Assembly: GCA_032716605.1 (NCBI GenBank)
Contig: CM064572.1
Span: 42,209,397 to 42,273,396 of the forward strand
Source: Paralithodes platypus
Lineage: Eukaryota > Arthropoda > Malacostraca > Decapoda > Lithodidae
Direction of reading: 5' to 3'
DNA length: 64,000 nt
In this document: one piece after another, positions 44,470 through 56,300 of the stretch
Numbering within the stretch: position 1 is the first letter of the stretch
Layout: the number at the start of each line of letters is the position of its first letter
Notes under the pieces: model-generated
What the model saw: only the letters and a program-made list of their open reading frames with translations
Told to the model about the DNA's origin: nothing
The model's database searches: none
Program-made: the position numbers and the translations under genes

Positions 44470-44470
44470 T
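44344..44470 (+). mobile_element. tRNA-derived SINE of a different family
   Basis: GCCGTGGTGTAGTTGATTAA (A-box region), a 40-base interval and GGCGGTTCGAACCCC (B-box), then ACTGAGAGATTAGAAACA and (TA)n. The same GTTTCTAATCTC tail appears inverted at about 44004-44015 and 44103-44115. It is tRNA-like but tailed and repeated, so SINE and not tRNA gene. Confidence 0.65.
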
Positions 44471-44914
44471 ATATATACCGGTATATATACGTACAGTTGG
44501 CCAACTTAGTCCTGCGCAAGAATGTTGTGGTGTGTGGAGGTGTGTGGCATTTCATCCGTAGTAAACAACGTAGTTTTATGAATGAATCCCTCAAATCGAA
44601 AGGCTTGTGAAAGGAGGGACATGATTGGTCGAGGTGAGGAATATCGTGAAGTTCAATTTTCTTTCATTTTTGCATTATTGCAGGTTAGTTTAATTTCCAG
44701 AAAGTCGTTGAGTATTAAGGACAATTAAATACAGATATTTCTAAATAACATCAATACATAACTATACATAAATATATAAATAAACATAGCAGGAAGGTTA
44801 GTGTGGTGGCGGCAGGAGGGAGAGCATTTGAATCAGTTCAATCGAGACGGTGCGGCGGGACTAGATAACTAACAAGTGAATGGTTGTTTTCAAGATGCTT
44901 ACAATAATTTAGCT

Positions 44915-46150
44915 TAAAAAGTTTGTAGAAAGTAAAAGGCTTAGTAATATTTGATTGTACGGATTTATTACCAATAGTATTGAGATCTGAACGTATGCCT
45001 GTATAATGTATAGTTTCTGAAATATCTAAATTACCGTCTTAAGTTTTATTTGTATAAATATTGCAAATAACATATAAAACAAGCTACCAGGTAAAGTATG
45101 GATTTGTCCTCTGTGGATGAAAGGTCCTTCTTAACCTATGACGCCAATAGCAATTGAGCAACCCTAGCAATTACCAGAAGATTGTAAGAAATATATAATG
45201 GATTTGCATGCTAACTAATTAGCTATACAGTACTTGCTACAGTCTTTTTTAAAGGCCCATCAATTGCACAATCTTTACCAAACTCAAAATGAGCCCCCTT
45301 AGTCCTTCCACACACCCATGGTTGTGGAGGTAGTGGTGGTGCGGGCGAGTGCGGGGGATAAACTAGCACATTGTTGAGTGACTAGTTGCTACTTTTAGGT
45401 AGTTGCCACCATTGCATTGCATAATGTAATAACATTAATATACTATATAGAATTGCAGGGATTTACAGTTTATATATTATTTTTACCAACCAGGGAGTTT
45501 ACTGCACTCCGGTAGCCTACTAATTTGGTGATAACAAGACAGGTATCAATCAAACCCATAAACAACAGCATTCATTGAATTGGACTACCAGACAACAATG
45601 TGATCGGCTTATAGTGAACAAATAAGGATAGGATCATAACATAGTATGGAACAGCATAACTTTAAATAAGAAGAAACCAAATACACTCTGCCACTTCGAG
45701 GTCAATATAATAATAATTTTACTACATAGAATTTCCTAACACACGGTAAAAATAAACATTCGATTCATACTTTGTTTATCTTTATATTGATAATACACAA
45801 ATATGAATCCTTAACATTTTCCGTTAACTTATGACTATTAGAGGCCGTTCCTAAGCTTAATACAATACATTAAAGCAACTGGAACAATAAATAAGTGATC
45901 ATTGTCTTGAAAAGGGTTATTGAGTATTATAACACTCTTAAGAGAGATCCTCTTGAAACTCAATGTCATATGCTGGCGATAACTGGGAACACATAAATGT
46001 AGATAAAGTTTGCTAGAGCTTAAGATCTTAATAAACAGTTACCGATAATTAGGATATGCATATTACTGGAAGGTTATCCTATTATGCATTGCGTAACTTT
46101 GTGCACACATATCAAGTGATTATATCAGTACACGTTTTAAGATTCCCAGT
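44915..46150. other. Interior of the 5.5-kb element, left part
   Basis: AT-rich, with no gene, SINE or MITE that I recognise. The longest frames are under 80 codons. Confidence 0.5.
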
Positions 46151-46153
46151 GTT

Positions 46154-46156
<3 letters not shown>

Positions 46157-46203
<47 letters not shown>
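46157..46203. repeat. (CT)n microsatellite
   Basis: About 47 bp of pure CT. Confidence 0.95.
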
Positions 46204-46206
<3 letters not shown>

Positions 46207-46439
46207 GGTATGGAAAACTTGTCGCTGATGGTAGGGCGCTCAACAGACTAATATCAACAGGTCAGCGTCACTCCAACCACTAACATGACTTAGATCACCG
46301 TATTAAGAGTTCTGTATAGAATTACCTCTACCTGCTACATTAGCGTTTTAAACCAAAGCAGCATGTATTATTATTCAATAAGAAACCCTTTGGTAAAATA
46401 GGTAGCAAATATTCAATTTGCATGCTTATATCATTAATA

Positions 46440-46692
46440 AAAATAATAATAATAATAATAATCGTCTGGTTACTTATATAGCGCCTGTGTCTCCTCCTTC
46501 GAGGATTCTCAAGCGCTTCACACTTCTTTAATCAACCAGAGACCATTACCAATCTCCCTTGCTCATGGGAAGACAGTAACCGCCGGCTATATCTCAGAAA
46601 AACTTTTCAATCTGAGCGGGGATTGAACGCGAGACCTGTAAGATGGGAAGCAGGCACGCTATCAACTGAGCCAGCCGGATGGCTGGCACCCC
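46440..46692 (-). mobile_element. tRNA-derived SINE with GCGCTATATAAG / (ATT)n 3' end
   Basis: Minus strand, about 250 bp. The head carries GGCTGGCTCAGTTGATAGCG (A-box region) and TCTCGCGTTCAATCCCCGC (B-box). The body has CTGAGATATAGCCGGCGG, AAGAAGTGTGAAGCGCTTGA and CCTCGAAGGAGGAGACACAG, and it ends GGCGCTATATAAGTAACC and (ATT)n. Intact-looking, and inserted inside the 5.5-kb element. Confidence 0.75.
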
Positions 46693-47296
46693 CAGGATTC
46701 CAGAGAATGGAAGGGGAAAACATATCTTTGATAAACACCATCCAGTGTAGGGATGCAACTAGCGCGGTTTTATTATGGTGATGATAATGTCGGTGTTTTA
46801 TGCTTGTATTATTTGAGTTTTATTTAAAAGAAATCTAAGTCTATATGCATGCTCTGTAGTATGTTACACATAATATATGAAACTTAAACATCCAACACAT
46901 TAAATATTTATTGGCGTCTCGGTTGCAGCCCTACAAAGAATAACTTAAGTCGAACTTATACATTTTAACCCTTATACGGCTAATCAGACGACAATTATTT
47001 GATTTTGTTAATACAACTACATTTCCATACTCGACTCCCGAAGGACTTCTAGGAATCAAAAGATTCACAACAATATTAGTTAACTATTTAACTGGCTAGC
47101 TAATTTTAATATTCATTGCAAGACTATATAATCTTCAATATTCGTTTGGAATAATTCACGCAATCATACCCTAATCAACTTCGCTCCATTGCTCAATATG
47201 TTAAGTAAAATCAACTGAGTTACTTCTACCTCTTCGTTTTCTTAAAAAGTAGCAGCCTTTCTGTTATTTGTTCACATACTTTTGTGGATATATAGT

Positions 47297-47302
<6 letters not shown>

Positions 47303-47380
<78 letters not shown>
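47303..47380. repeat. (GA)n microsatellite
   Basis: About 78 bp of pure GA. Confidence 0.95.
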
Positions 47381-47383
<3 letters not shown>

Positions 47384-47567
47384 CGCAACATGGATAACAT
47401 AAAACAAGTGGGTACCGGTATCATAAGTTATCTTATGTTCAATATCACCTTATAGGAATATAAAGAAAAACGTAACAGAATAACCCCTCGACTAAATCAT
47501 ACTTCCTTATTAGGCCTATCAATACAAATGTATAAATAGCTAATTACTCTCTTACAGCCTATGTCTA

Positions 47568-47571
<4 letters not shown>

Positions 47572-47611
<40 letters not shown>
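47572..47611. repeat. (TA)n microsatellite
   Basis: About 40 bp of TA. Confidence 0.95.
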
Positions 47612-47614
<3 letters not shown>

Positions 47615-48011
47615 TATAATGTGTATGTCTGTGTGTTTTTTCAGTTACCACCAACATATTACTTTAAGTTTTAGAAACATCTATAGTAAAAGGAGAAATA
47701 ATACTAAAATTCAATAAACCTCTTCAATATGATTATCATTTACCGGTATTTATAGTTGCAGTTACTCCTATAATACTGCATTCGGTTTAGGCGTCTATTA
47801 TTCAGAGATTAAAGGAATATAATCAAGTTCCCAATTTAGGCTACCTGTTAACAATATATCTAATTCAAAAAATTTACTAACAGTACATTTCTACTGGTTC
47901 AAGGAAAAAACAATACGGTGGCGGCATTGTAAGATATATTATATATACAATTAATGTAGTGACTGTAGAGTATGCTAAGTATTCTAATGACGGTGATGAC
48001 ATCGAAGTTCC

Positions 48012-48014
<3 letters not shown>

Positions 48015-48053
<39 letters not shown>
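48015..48053. repeat. (GT)n microsatellite
   Basis: About 39 bp of GT followed by TTTTGGGGGG. Confidence 0.95.
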
Positions 48054-48057
<4 letters not shown>

Positions 48058-48951
48058 GGGGGGCGTCATCTGAAGTTGTTGTGCTACAATATAATACAAC
48101 AATCCTATCCTCATCCTTTCCACAAAAGCCATGCACATCACGTTACCAGATAAATGTTCGCCAATGCCCGAACTAATGTTGTTGTTCAAATGACTGATAG
48201 AAACCTCTGTTGTTCTCTTTCAGCAAATGTGATCCGGTATACACTAAATAATGTATTGATAATCAAGCCCTGCTATGCTATGTAGCACAATCCTATAAAC
48301 ATATTGTGTAATGAAATGGCTCCAGTTATATAAATGTGGCAACCCTTTACTGGACTATTTGCTCGTTTGCCCTCCCCACACCTCCACCACCACCACCACA
48401 ACCATATGGCTGTGTGGATGGACGGGCAGGGTTCTTTTCGAGCTTGGTGAAGTCGATTTAATTGCCTTTGCAAAAGACTGAAATGTCTGAAGTGATGTAA
48501 GCAATAAAGAGAAATGGTATTTCGAGGTAGGAAGCGTAACAATTAAATATATTATTTTCATGATATATTTACCATACGCCATCGTATGCACTTAACTACT
48601 ATGCAAACATGTTTCTATAGCAACTAGAGGTGATAGTAGTCTGCAAAATGCACATAAACTAACAAACACAAACATTTCTGGCCTTTAACCGTCATTCTTC
48701 TAATAATTCTTCTGCAGTAATTTGTTCATAATTATAAATATATTGACGCACTGTATAATAATATAACGATTTTAGTATGACAAACATTAGGCGACTTTAT
48801 TCAGATTTGGAAACGTCTATCATTGTAAGAAGGTTAAACACAATAAGTCAACCCTTTTGAACCCGATGATTACTTTGTGATTCAAGCTACAACCAATATA
48901 TGTTGACCACCTTTAACCCTTCAATCAGACAAAAACAAAATTGTTTTGTTA

Positions 48952-49186
48952 TTAACCCTTTCACGCACATATGACGCAGAGGTTAGCAGCTTAGCAATAA
49001 GAAATAGAGTTCTCTCACTCTTATAATTACCTCTCCAAAATTAGTTTCCTGCCCACAGCTAACTCAAAGATAACTACAGAGGTTGAAGTAACTAAACTAT
49101 AGGTTTCTAAATACCCCTGATGGTAACAAAGGCATTAAAGTATCCCCAATAGGCTCAACATCGCGTCATATGTCGGAGAGGGTTAA
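48952..49186. mobile_element. TTAA-flanked MITE with CATATGACGC ends
   Basis: TTAA at both ends (48952-48955, 49183-49186). Termini CCCTTTCACGCACATATGAC and, inverted, CCCTCTCCGACATATGAC share CATATGACGC. 227 bp between TTAAs. It differs from families A and B in the interior. piggyBac-type by its ends. Confidence 0.75.
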
Positions 49187-49189
49187 TGT

Positions 49190-49320
49190 TACTGCTAAGT
49201 GTTCTTGCTAACATTAGACAGGACCTCTACAGATCAAAGGGTTAATTAGAATTTCAGTTAATAATTTAACCGACTGGTTGAATAAAATTGTATGAAGATT
49301 GCTAGGATATACACACATAT
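49190..49320. mobile_element. Family A MITE fragment
   Basis: TTCTTGCTAACATTAGACAG, GATCAAAGGGTTAATTAG and AATAAAATTGTATGAAGATT are diverged family A sequence. Confidence 0.4.
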
Positions 49321-50329
49321 TTACATACTCTATTTGAAACGATTAAGAAGGATCTCTCACGTTCTGAGGAGAAAGCCATTCATTACCAGTACAGGGCGCT
49401 TTTTGTGTATTGGGTTCCAAGAGAATAAGAACTCGGTAATAAATAGCCACCACATATCTCTTAAAGTATAATTTCCATACAAAAACAAGTTCAGACATTT
49501 ACATTACAAACTTCATGTTATAACACAATTTAAAGGTTACTGTCTATAATAGTTATATGCCAAACAATCAATATGTAGGCATCCTAAATACAACCATTCA
49601 CCTGTGAGTCATTAATACCAGCCGTGCCGTCTCGATTAAAGTGAAACGAAGCCCAAGCCACCTGCCACCAACACTCACCTTTTCTGCCATGCCCGAAAAT
49701 TTGAGTAAGAATAGGTTATGTATTAATACTAACTGTAAGCTTCTTCATTTCATATCCATTTATTAGCTTCCATCATTCTGGAATGTCTACTAACCCTCCA
49801 GTAATGCAAATAATGAAGACAATAGAATTTCCCGATATTTCTCGTCTCACCCAATCACGTCCCGTCTTTCACACGCTATGGGATTTGAGGGATTCATTCA
49901 TAAAACTACGTTGTTTACTACTGAAACAATGCCAGACACCTCCACACACCACAACATTTTTGCGCAGGACTAAGGTGGCCCAACTGTATATATATATATA
50001 TATATATATACAGTATATATACAGAAACTGAATGAATGGTATATGAATTTATCGGGTCATAGCACTTAGAGGGATTAATGGATTTTGTAATTGGTAGAAG
50101 CTGAATATAAATAAATATATATATATATATTTTTTTTCTTCTCGAGTCAATCACTTTGCATTCAGGTTTTATTCTGCAATGGAGTGGAGTTAGTTTTTCA
50201 TTCATATTTGATCGATTAAAATTAAACTATATATATATATTTAGGAGCTATTTTTTGTTCAGATACATTCCACAGGTTCTAAAAATGGATAACGTGCATA
50301 TATTATCAAATTCCCTTTCGTTTACTAAT

Positions 50330-50698
50330 TTAAGGGGCGATGATTGTTTTTTTCTGGCTCCCTTCTCCTTCATGCTAAGCCCTATCAGTTTTCAGATATT
50401 AAGACGTTCAGCCCATTAGATGGGCGATTTTAAGACTCTTCGCCCCATTTCTCTGTCAATATTAAGATCTTTCGTGCCATTTCGGTGTTGATTTCTTCCC
50501 AATCGATAGCGAGCCTGTAATTTAGGAGGAAGCGGCCTTCGGCCAAGACATTTTTCTACCGAAGAATGTAAAAATGTATCTAGAAGGGGTATCGTGGGGA
50601 CGTTTTTTAAGCTTGATGGAGGTCTAGGGTGGAAATATACAAAACAAAGAATGAACATATAAATAAATAAGTAAATAAATACGACCATCCCCCCTTAA
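50330..50698 (+). mobile_element. Family B MITE, intact reference copy
   Basis: 369 bp from TTAAGGGGCGATGATTG to CGACCATCCCCCCTTAA, so the termini are inverted (TTAAGGGGSGATGRTYGT). Interior: CTCCTTCATGCTAAGCC, TTTCGTGCCATTTCGGTG, CGATAGCGAGCCTGTAATTT, AGCGGCCTTCGGCCAAGAC, GCTTGATGGAGGTCTAGGG and an AAATAAATAAG run before the right end. The best copy for defining family B. Confidence 0.85.
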
Positions 50699-50799
50699 TA
50701 GGCAAGGTGACATTCATTTGGCTACATGAATGATCGACTGTAGATATTTCATTGCTATATATGTAAAAGAGAGTATTTACGTTGCATAAAAGAGGAATA

Positions 50800-50901
50800 A
50801 TTTTAGAACATATATATATTTTTAGAAGTACCAGTACCGTTAAATATATATATTTTAGAACATATATATATATATTTTTAGAAGTACCAGTACCGTTAAA
50901 T
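50800..50901. repeat. Two-copy tandem duplication
   Basis: TTTTTAGAAGTACCAGTACC plus GTTAAATA appears twice (about 50818 and 50875), each preceded by TTTAGAACATATATATAT. Confidence 0.8.
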
Positions 50902-51123
50902 AAATTCCAGACACCTTTTCAACTGAGAGGAATTGCTACAAATACTCAAACGTTTTGCAACGAGATAAATGGGTTTACAATTTTCGCTGGTATTTTATTT
51001 CCGACGTACAGTCCATATTGTAGATTATTTTGGATGATTTTAGCAGCAGAAAGAGATATAGGATTTTATATATTTGATGTCTATTTATAACATATCTTAC
51101 ATGTTTGAACACAACAACAACTG

Positions 51124-51133
51124 TTAACCCTTT
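51124..51133. mobile_element. Family A MITE, left tip, split by the LTR element
   Basis: TTAACCCTTT at 51124-51133, whose last four bases CTTT are the left target duplication. The MITE resumes at 60359 with CTTTCAAGCTCC and ends with TTAA at 60563-60566. Confidence 0.75.
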
Positions 51134-52910
51134 TGTTACGACCGGGTGCTACTAATAAAACAAGGGCACTTAATCATTGGACTAGAAATGGCTTATATGC
51201 AACGACTCAACGCTAGATCCAAACCCCTGTACTTATAAAGCCGGCCAACAAAACACCTATACCCTCTAGTTTTGATCTGCGATAACGAGGTATCCTTAAC
51301 AGGGTATAAAGGTACTATACTTCAGGCTAACCTACTATGGTATAGCCTGATCACAAAGAATATGCAAATTACGTTAATACTCAATAACAATGATCAATAG
51401 AAAGCTTAATTAAATCACACCAATGATTTAATGCTCAAGAAGAAGAATTATTAAAAGTACTCTAAACAATGTTAACTCTTCGCTCCTGTATGAAAGAAAG
51501 CGAATGCTAGTCCTGCAGCATCGACCTGGAAACTTCTGAAGTATGTCGGATGCGGATAAGATATTCGAATCGGATTTAGAACGATAATAAAGCAGTAGGT
51601 AAGACACAACAAACAATAGAAACTATAATGTTAACTGACAACAGAATAATAACAATGCGCAACAGTAGTAATGCTTAACACTCAAAAGAAGAAGCACTTC
51701 TCATGCAACACAACAGCCTACTATGGTTGTGCAGCTCGACACCAACCTAGGCTTGTAAAACACAGTGAATCTATAATGCATACATATAACTAGAGCTTAT
51801 AATCTAATTAGTGTCTGCTCAATTAATAAAGTCTAGCTGGGATATCAAGGCTTAGGAAACTGTGGCTGAGCAATGCGACTCATAGCCTAATGTTGTCCTC
51901 TAGGTGGCTCAAGCAATTACGTTAAGTGACTGGGATGCTCTCTTGGTAGATCCAGATCTCAAGTATCTGGTTCTACCCTGGCGACCCCTCCAAAGTCAAG
52001 CAAAGAGGCAGCACGATGCTGTAAGGTAGTAGGCTAATGACCTCTTACACCACAATGCTGTACTCGTAAACGAACCAACCGAAATGACAAACTAGGCTCC
52101 TACAGGTTCAGGCGAAGTCGTGTAGGTTTAAGCAGAACCATACACACATCGGTGACAACGTCAGAATAACCCTATCCCAGTCTAGCATTAAATAATGAAG
52201 CAGACCACTAATAATCCTGAGGGAGGCACTCAAAACACAGTCCTGCAACCTCTGCTTAAAACTAAGAACCCTTCCAAAATCCTAATCTAATATATATATA
52301 TATATCTCAGAGCCGATATGAAATCGATTTGCTAGATACCCAAAGGGAGGTGGTGTGAGTTTAAACAGATAAGAGATCAGAAATAAAGAAGTCTAGTGAG
52401 AGAGAAAGTTCCAAAATGGTGGTGAGAATGGAGACAGATTTGCAAGGGGGTGTACATCATGTGCGTGTAGGACCAGCTCTGAAGCTGTATCTCCTGCCAG
52501 GGTAGCAACAGGGTGGAGAAGAGAGGAGGGAGGAGGGGTGCGGGCCTCGGCCAATGGGGAGCCGAGGCGTCACGAGGCCCAGTGACATCACAGCCAATGA
52601 GAGCCCACCCGCGCGACTGGTTACGTCACAGTACCCTCTCGCTCTGTTTTACTCACTTGCTCTCTCTCCCCTCCATCATTCACATACAAACACGTTTTAT
52701 ATTATTGCTCATATAAAATAGAATGTGTTGTCACAGACGAAAATAAAGTCCACCACTAGACTGTCTGTGATCAGACGATTACTTAGGAAAGAAAGCACAT
52801 CCTCCTACGCTGACTGTGAGCGATTTCCTTGCCTTGGCGAGTGCTAGGGAGCTGCGAGGGGCCCCCACAAGGGTGTCATGCTTCATTCTGAAAGGCTGAC
52901 TGCCGTCACA
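51134..52910 (-). repeat. 3' LTR
   Basis: 1,777 bp, TGTTACGACCGGGTGC to GACTGCCGTCACA on plus. It carries small private differences from the 5' LTR, for example a 23-base region near 52310 that is longer in the other copy and a GTAGCAACAGG segment near 52502 that is shorter there. Confidence 0.93.
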
Positions 52911-52920
52911 CCCCGCCCAA
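52911..52920 (-). other. Polypurine tract candidate
   Basis: TGGGCGGGG on the minus strand immediately before the 3' LTR, the position used to prime plus-strand DNA. One C interrupts the purines. Confidence 0.6.
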
Positions 52921-53310
52921 GATGTGGGACGTTTTAACCTCTGGTAAACGCCACATCTGACATGCAGAATGCCTATACGACCCGCCACACCTAGCCACTT
53001 CACCAAATATGAAATGCACAGCTCGGCTCTCAAAAAACAAACACAACATTTTATCATACAAAGAAAATGTTACAACCCCTCCCAAACATAATAGCTTAAT
53101 TCATACTGTCATGCTCCCAGAGCGAGCTTTACTGAGCCCAGCCTACTGAATCAACTCAGTACTTCAGCTATAACATACTTAAAAATAAGAGTTTTAAAAG
53201 AAAGAGTTTTTTTATAGGATTTTCATACGTTATTTTAATGTTGTTTTTGGCGGCTGCACTATAAGGGCAAGCCTGATTTTACTCCACTCAATCCACACCT
53301 CTGTGGTAAC
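52921..53310. other. 3' noncoding region of the LTR element
   Basis: About 390 bp between the polypurine tract and the Gag-Pol stop. No env-like frame with a signal peptide or membrane segment was seen. Confidence 0.6.
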
Positions 53311-56300
53311 CTACCCCGGGTCCTCCACCCTCGGAAGACAATCTGCAATCACATTCTCACAACCAGCAATATGGCGAATGTCGAGGTTGTATTCTTGCAA
53401 CATTAGTGACCAACGGGTCAGCCTCTTATTCTTGTTGTGGAATTGATTCAGAAACTTAAGGGGGTGGTGGTCGGTATAAATTACCACGACTGGGCCATAG
53501 GTAGGAACATATACCTCAAAGTGTCTGAGTGCTAATACTATCGCCAACAGTTCATTTTCAACCACTGAGTAGTTCTTTTGTGCTGAATTAAACTTCTTTG
53601 ACAAAAAACTGACTGGATGTTCCAAACCTTCATCGTCCGTTTGCATTAAGACGGCACCAGCCCCTACACCACTGGCATCTGTTGCCAGCTGAAAAGGTCT
53701 GTCGAAGTCAGGGGCCCTGAGGATTGGGTGAGTGCATAATAGATGTTTTACCAGCAAAAACGCCTTCTCGCACTCAGGTGCCCACTTAAACTTCTTGTCC
53801 TTCGCTAATAGGTCTGTCAAGGGAGCCAACACAGTAGAATAACCCTTGATGAAGCGACGATAGTACCCGATCATGCCCAGGAACCTCATGATCTGTCGCT
53901 TGGTAGATGGCCTGGGGAACTGATTAATAGCTAAAATCTTGGTTTGGGGAGGGCACACCTGGCCTAACCCGACTACAAACCCAAGATACTGCACAGTTGC
54001 CCTAACAAAGTCGCACTTAGCCAAATTAACCACCAAGCCTGCTTCACCAAGTTTACTGAGCAGTTTTCTAAGGTGACTCGCAAAGTCGTCATCGTAGATA
54101 ATTACGTCATCCAAGTAGACAGTACAGTTGGGGATGTCTGCTACCAATTCATTCATCAAGCCTTGGAAGGTCGCTGGTGCATTCTTAAGCCCATATGGCA
54201 TCACATTGCAACGGTATGTGCTCCCATCCACTACAAACCCACAAACCTCTTTCGCCCGTTCAGACAGGGGCACCTGCCAGTAACCTTTAACGAGATCTAC
54301 CTTTGTCAAGAAACGTGCCCTCCCGATTTTATCAACACTATCATCCACACGGGGAAGAGGATACGGATTGGTGGGAGTTAGACCGTTCAACCGCCGAAAA
54401 TCTATGCAGAAACGGACCTTCCCATCCGGCTTGGGCTGCAGAGTGACGGGAGATGTCCACTTTACTGCCCCTTTCACAATCAACCCCCGGTCCAGCATAT
54501 ATTCTAACTCCTCTCTGAGGGCTGGGAATTTAATAGGCGGGACACGGTAAGGTACTGATTTGAAGGGGGGGTTATCTCCAACATCCACATCATGCACTGC
54601 TTGAGTTGTGAGGCCTGGGTGCTCCGCAAAAACAGTGGGGTATAAACTAAAGAGGTGCTGCACGGCTACACGCTGGTTGTCAAGCAGGTGCACTAGAGCC
54701 TCCAGAGCCACCTGCTTAGAGTTCCCCGCCCACTGATCGGCAGAGACATGACATTCCCAGTTATCCTCCCCTGGAACTTGACTGTCCCGATCTCCTTCTC
54801 CACCATGACCGCTGCAGGTCAACACAGAGACAGTGAGAGGTTCAGGGGGGTGCCTCAGATACTCCTTAATCAGATTGTTATGACACATCTGATTTTTCTT
54901 ACGCCTGTCTGGAGTGGCCACTAGGTAATCAAGGTCGGAGATCTTTTTTACAACCCTGTAAGGACCAGCGTACTTGGCGGCTAAGGGGTGACCTGCGAGA
55001 GGTAACAGGATTAACACCTCCTGACCCACCTGAAACTCCTGGAGTTTCGTTTTCTGGTCGTACCTGTCCTTCATCAGGGCTTGTGACCCTACCAAGTTAC
55101 GACCTGCCACCTCCAGACACTTAAGCATTCTCTCTCGACTCTCAAGGACGTACTTCAACATGGAACATGGTTTAGCCTGACCCTCCCAGATCTCTCTGAC
55201 CATATTGAGAGGGCCTCTGAGGCGGTGTCCAAACACTAACTCATTGGGGCTGAACCCAAGACTTTCCCCAGGCACTTCCCTAGCAGCGAACAAAACATAG
55301 GGCAGTCCAAGATCCCAATCCTTCCCGTTCTCAGCACAATAGCAACGGAGCATGCTTTTCAGCGTCGAATGCCACCTCTCCAACACCCCTTGACTCTCTG
55401 GGTGATAGGCAGAAGAGACGACAGTACTGATGCCATGCTGTTGCATGGTTTGCTTAAACAGGTTTGATGTAAAGTTGGAACCCTGATCTGACTGTAGTTC
55501 CTGCGGGTACCCATACCTAGAACAGTATAAAAGTAAGTTTTTGACAACCGTCTTTGCCGTACCATTTCGCATGGGGTATGCATCGGGATAACGAGTAGCC
55601 ACATCCATTATCGTTAGGAAGAATTTATTACCAGCGCTAGTGGGGGGGACTGGGCGAACCATGTCGATTACAACCTTACTGAACGGTGGCCCGATGACAG
55701 GAATTGGTTGTAACGGGGCCTTTGGGATACATTGGTTTGGTTTCCCCACACTCTGGCAAGTACTGCACATAGCCAGCCATGACCTAACCTGTGCTCTAAT
55801 ACCTGGCCACCAAAACAACTTCTCCAAAGACGCCACCGTCTTACGTACTCCCAAGTGCCCTGCCAAAGGTACATCATGTGCCAACCGCAGTAGGCTATCA
55901 CGGCACACACTCGGCACTACCAACTGGTTGACCATACCTGACCCCCCTTCCCAACGTCGCTTAGGGTCCAGAAAACGCCGATCAAGGATGCCCTCCATAT
56001 AAAAAAAATCTCCCGCCTTAGCATCCCCGTCCTCGTCGAGTTCACACGCTCCGTTACTGCAGTTTTGAATCGTGGGGTCGGCTGATTGCAGCCCACGAAT
56101 ATCCGAGGGAGCCAACCTGTCTAGATGCTCCCTGAGCAACTTATGGCCTCCCCCGATACCGGACTGTGCGACCCTTTCCTCCTTCTCTGCATAACGGAGC
56201 TGTCTCGGAGTCTTCTCACCCCCGACCTCACCAAGTGTGACAGGTTCGGGGGCCACTCCGGACCTGAGTATAGGTGCCAGTACTGAGTCACCAAGGAGAA

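Larger units (their letters stand above)
44494..49986. mobile_element. 5.5-kb TA-flanked element with about 440-bp inverted repeats
   Basis: TA-CAGTTGGCCAACTTAGTCC on the left and, inverted, TA-CAGTTGGGCCACCTTAGTCC on the right (TA at 44492-44493 and 49987-49988). The arms stay alignable to about 44920 and 49530 through CTGCGCAAGAATGTTGTGG, CATAAAACTACG-type, AATCGAGACGG and GTGAATGGTTGT blocks. CAGT ends with TA duplication fit Tc1/mariner-pogo type elements. The 4.6 kb between the arms holds microsatellites, one SINE and one MITE, and no transposase-like frame. A non-autonomous element is the simplest reading. Confidence 0.65.

Noticed and set aside
51428..51616. 62-codon minus-strand frame, identical at 58877-59065
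   Set aside because: Both lie at the same position in the two LTRs. The identity comes from the LTR duplication, not from a gene family.
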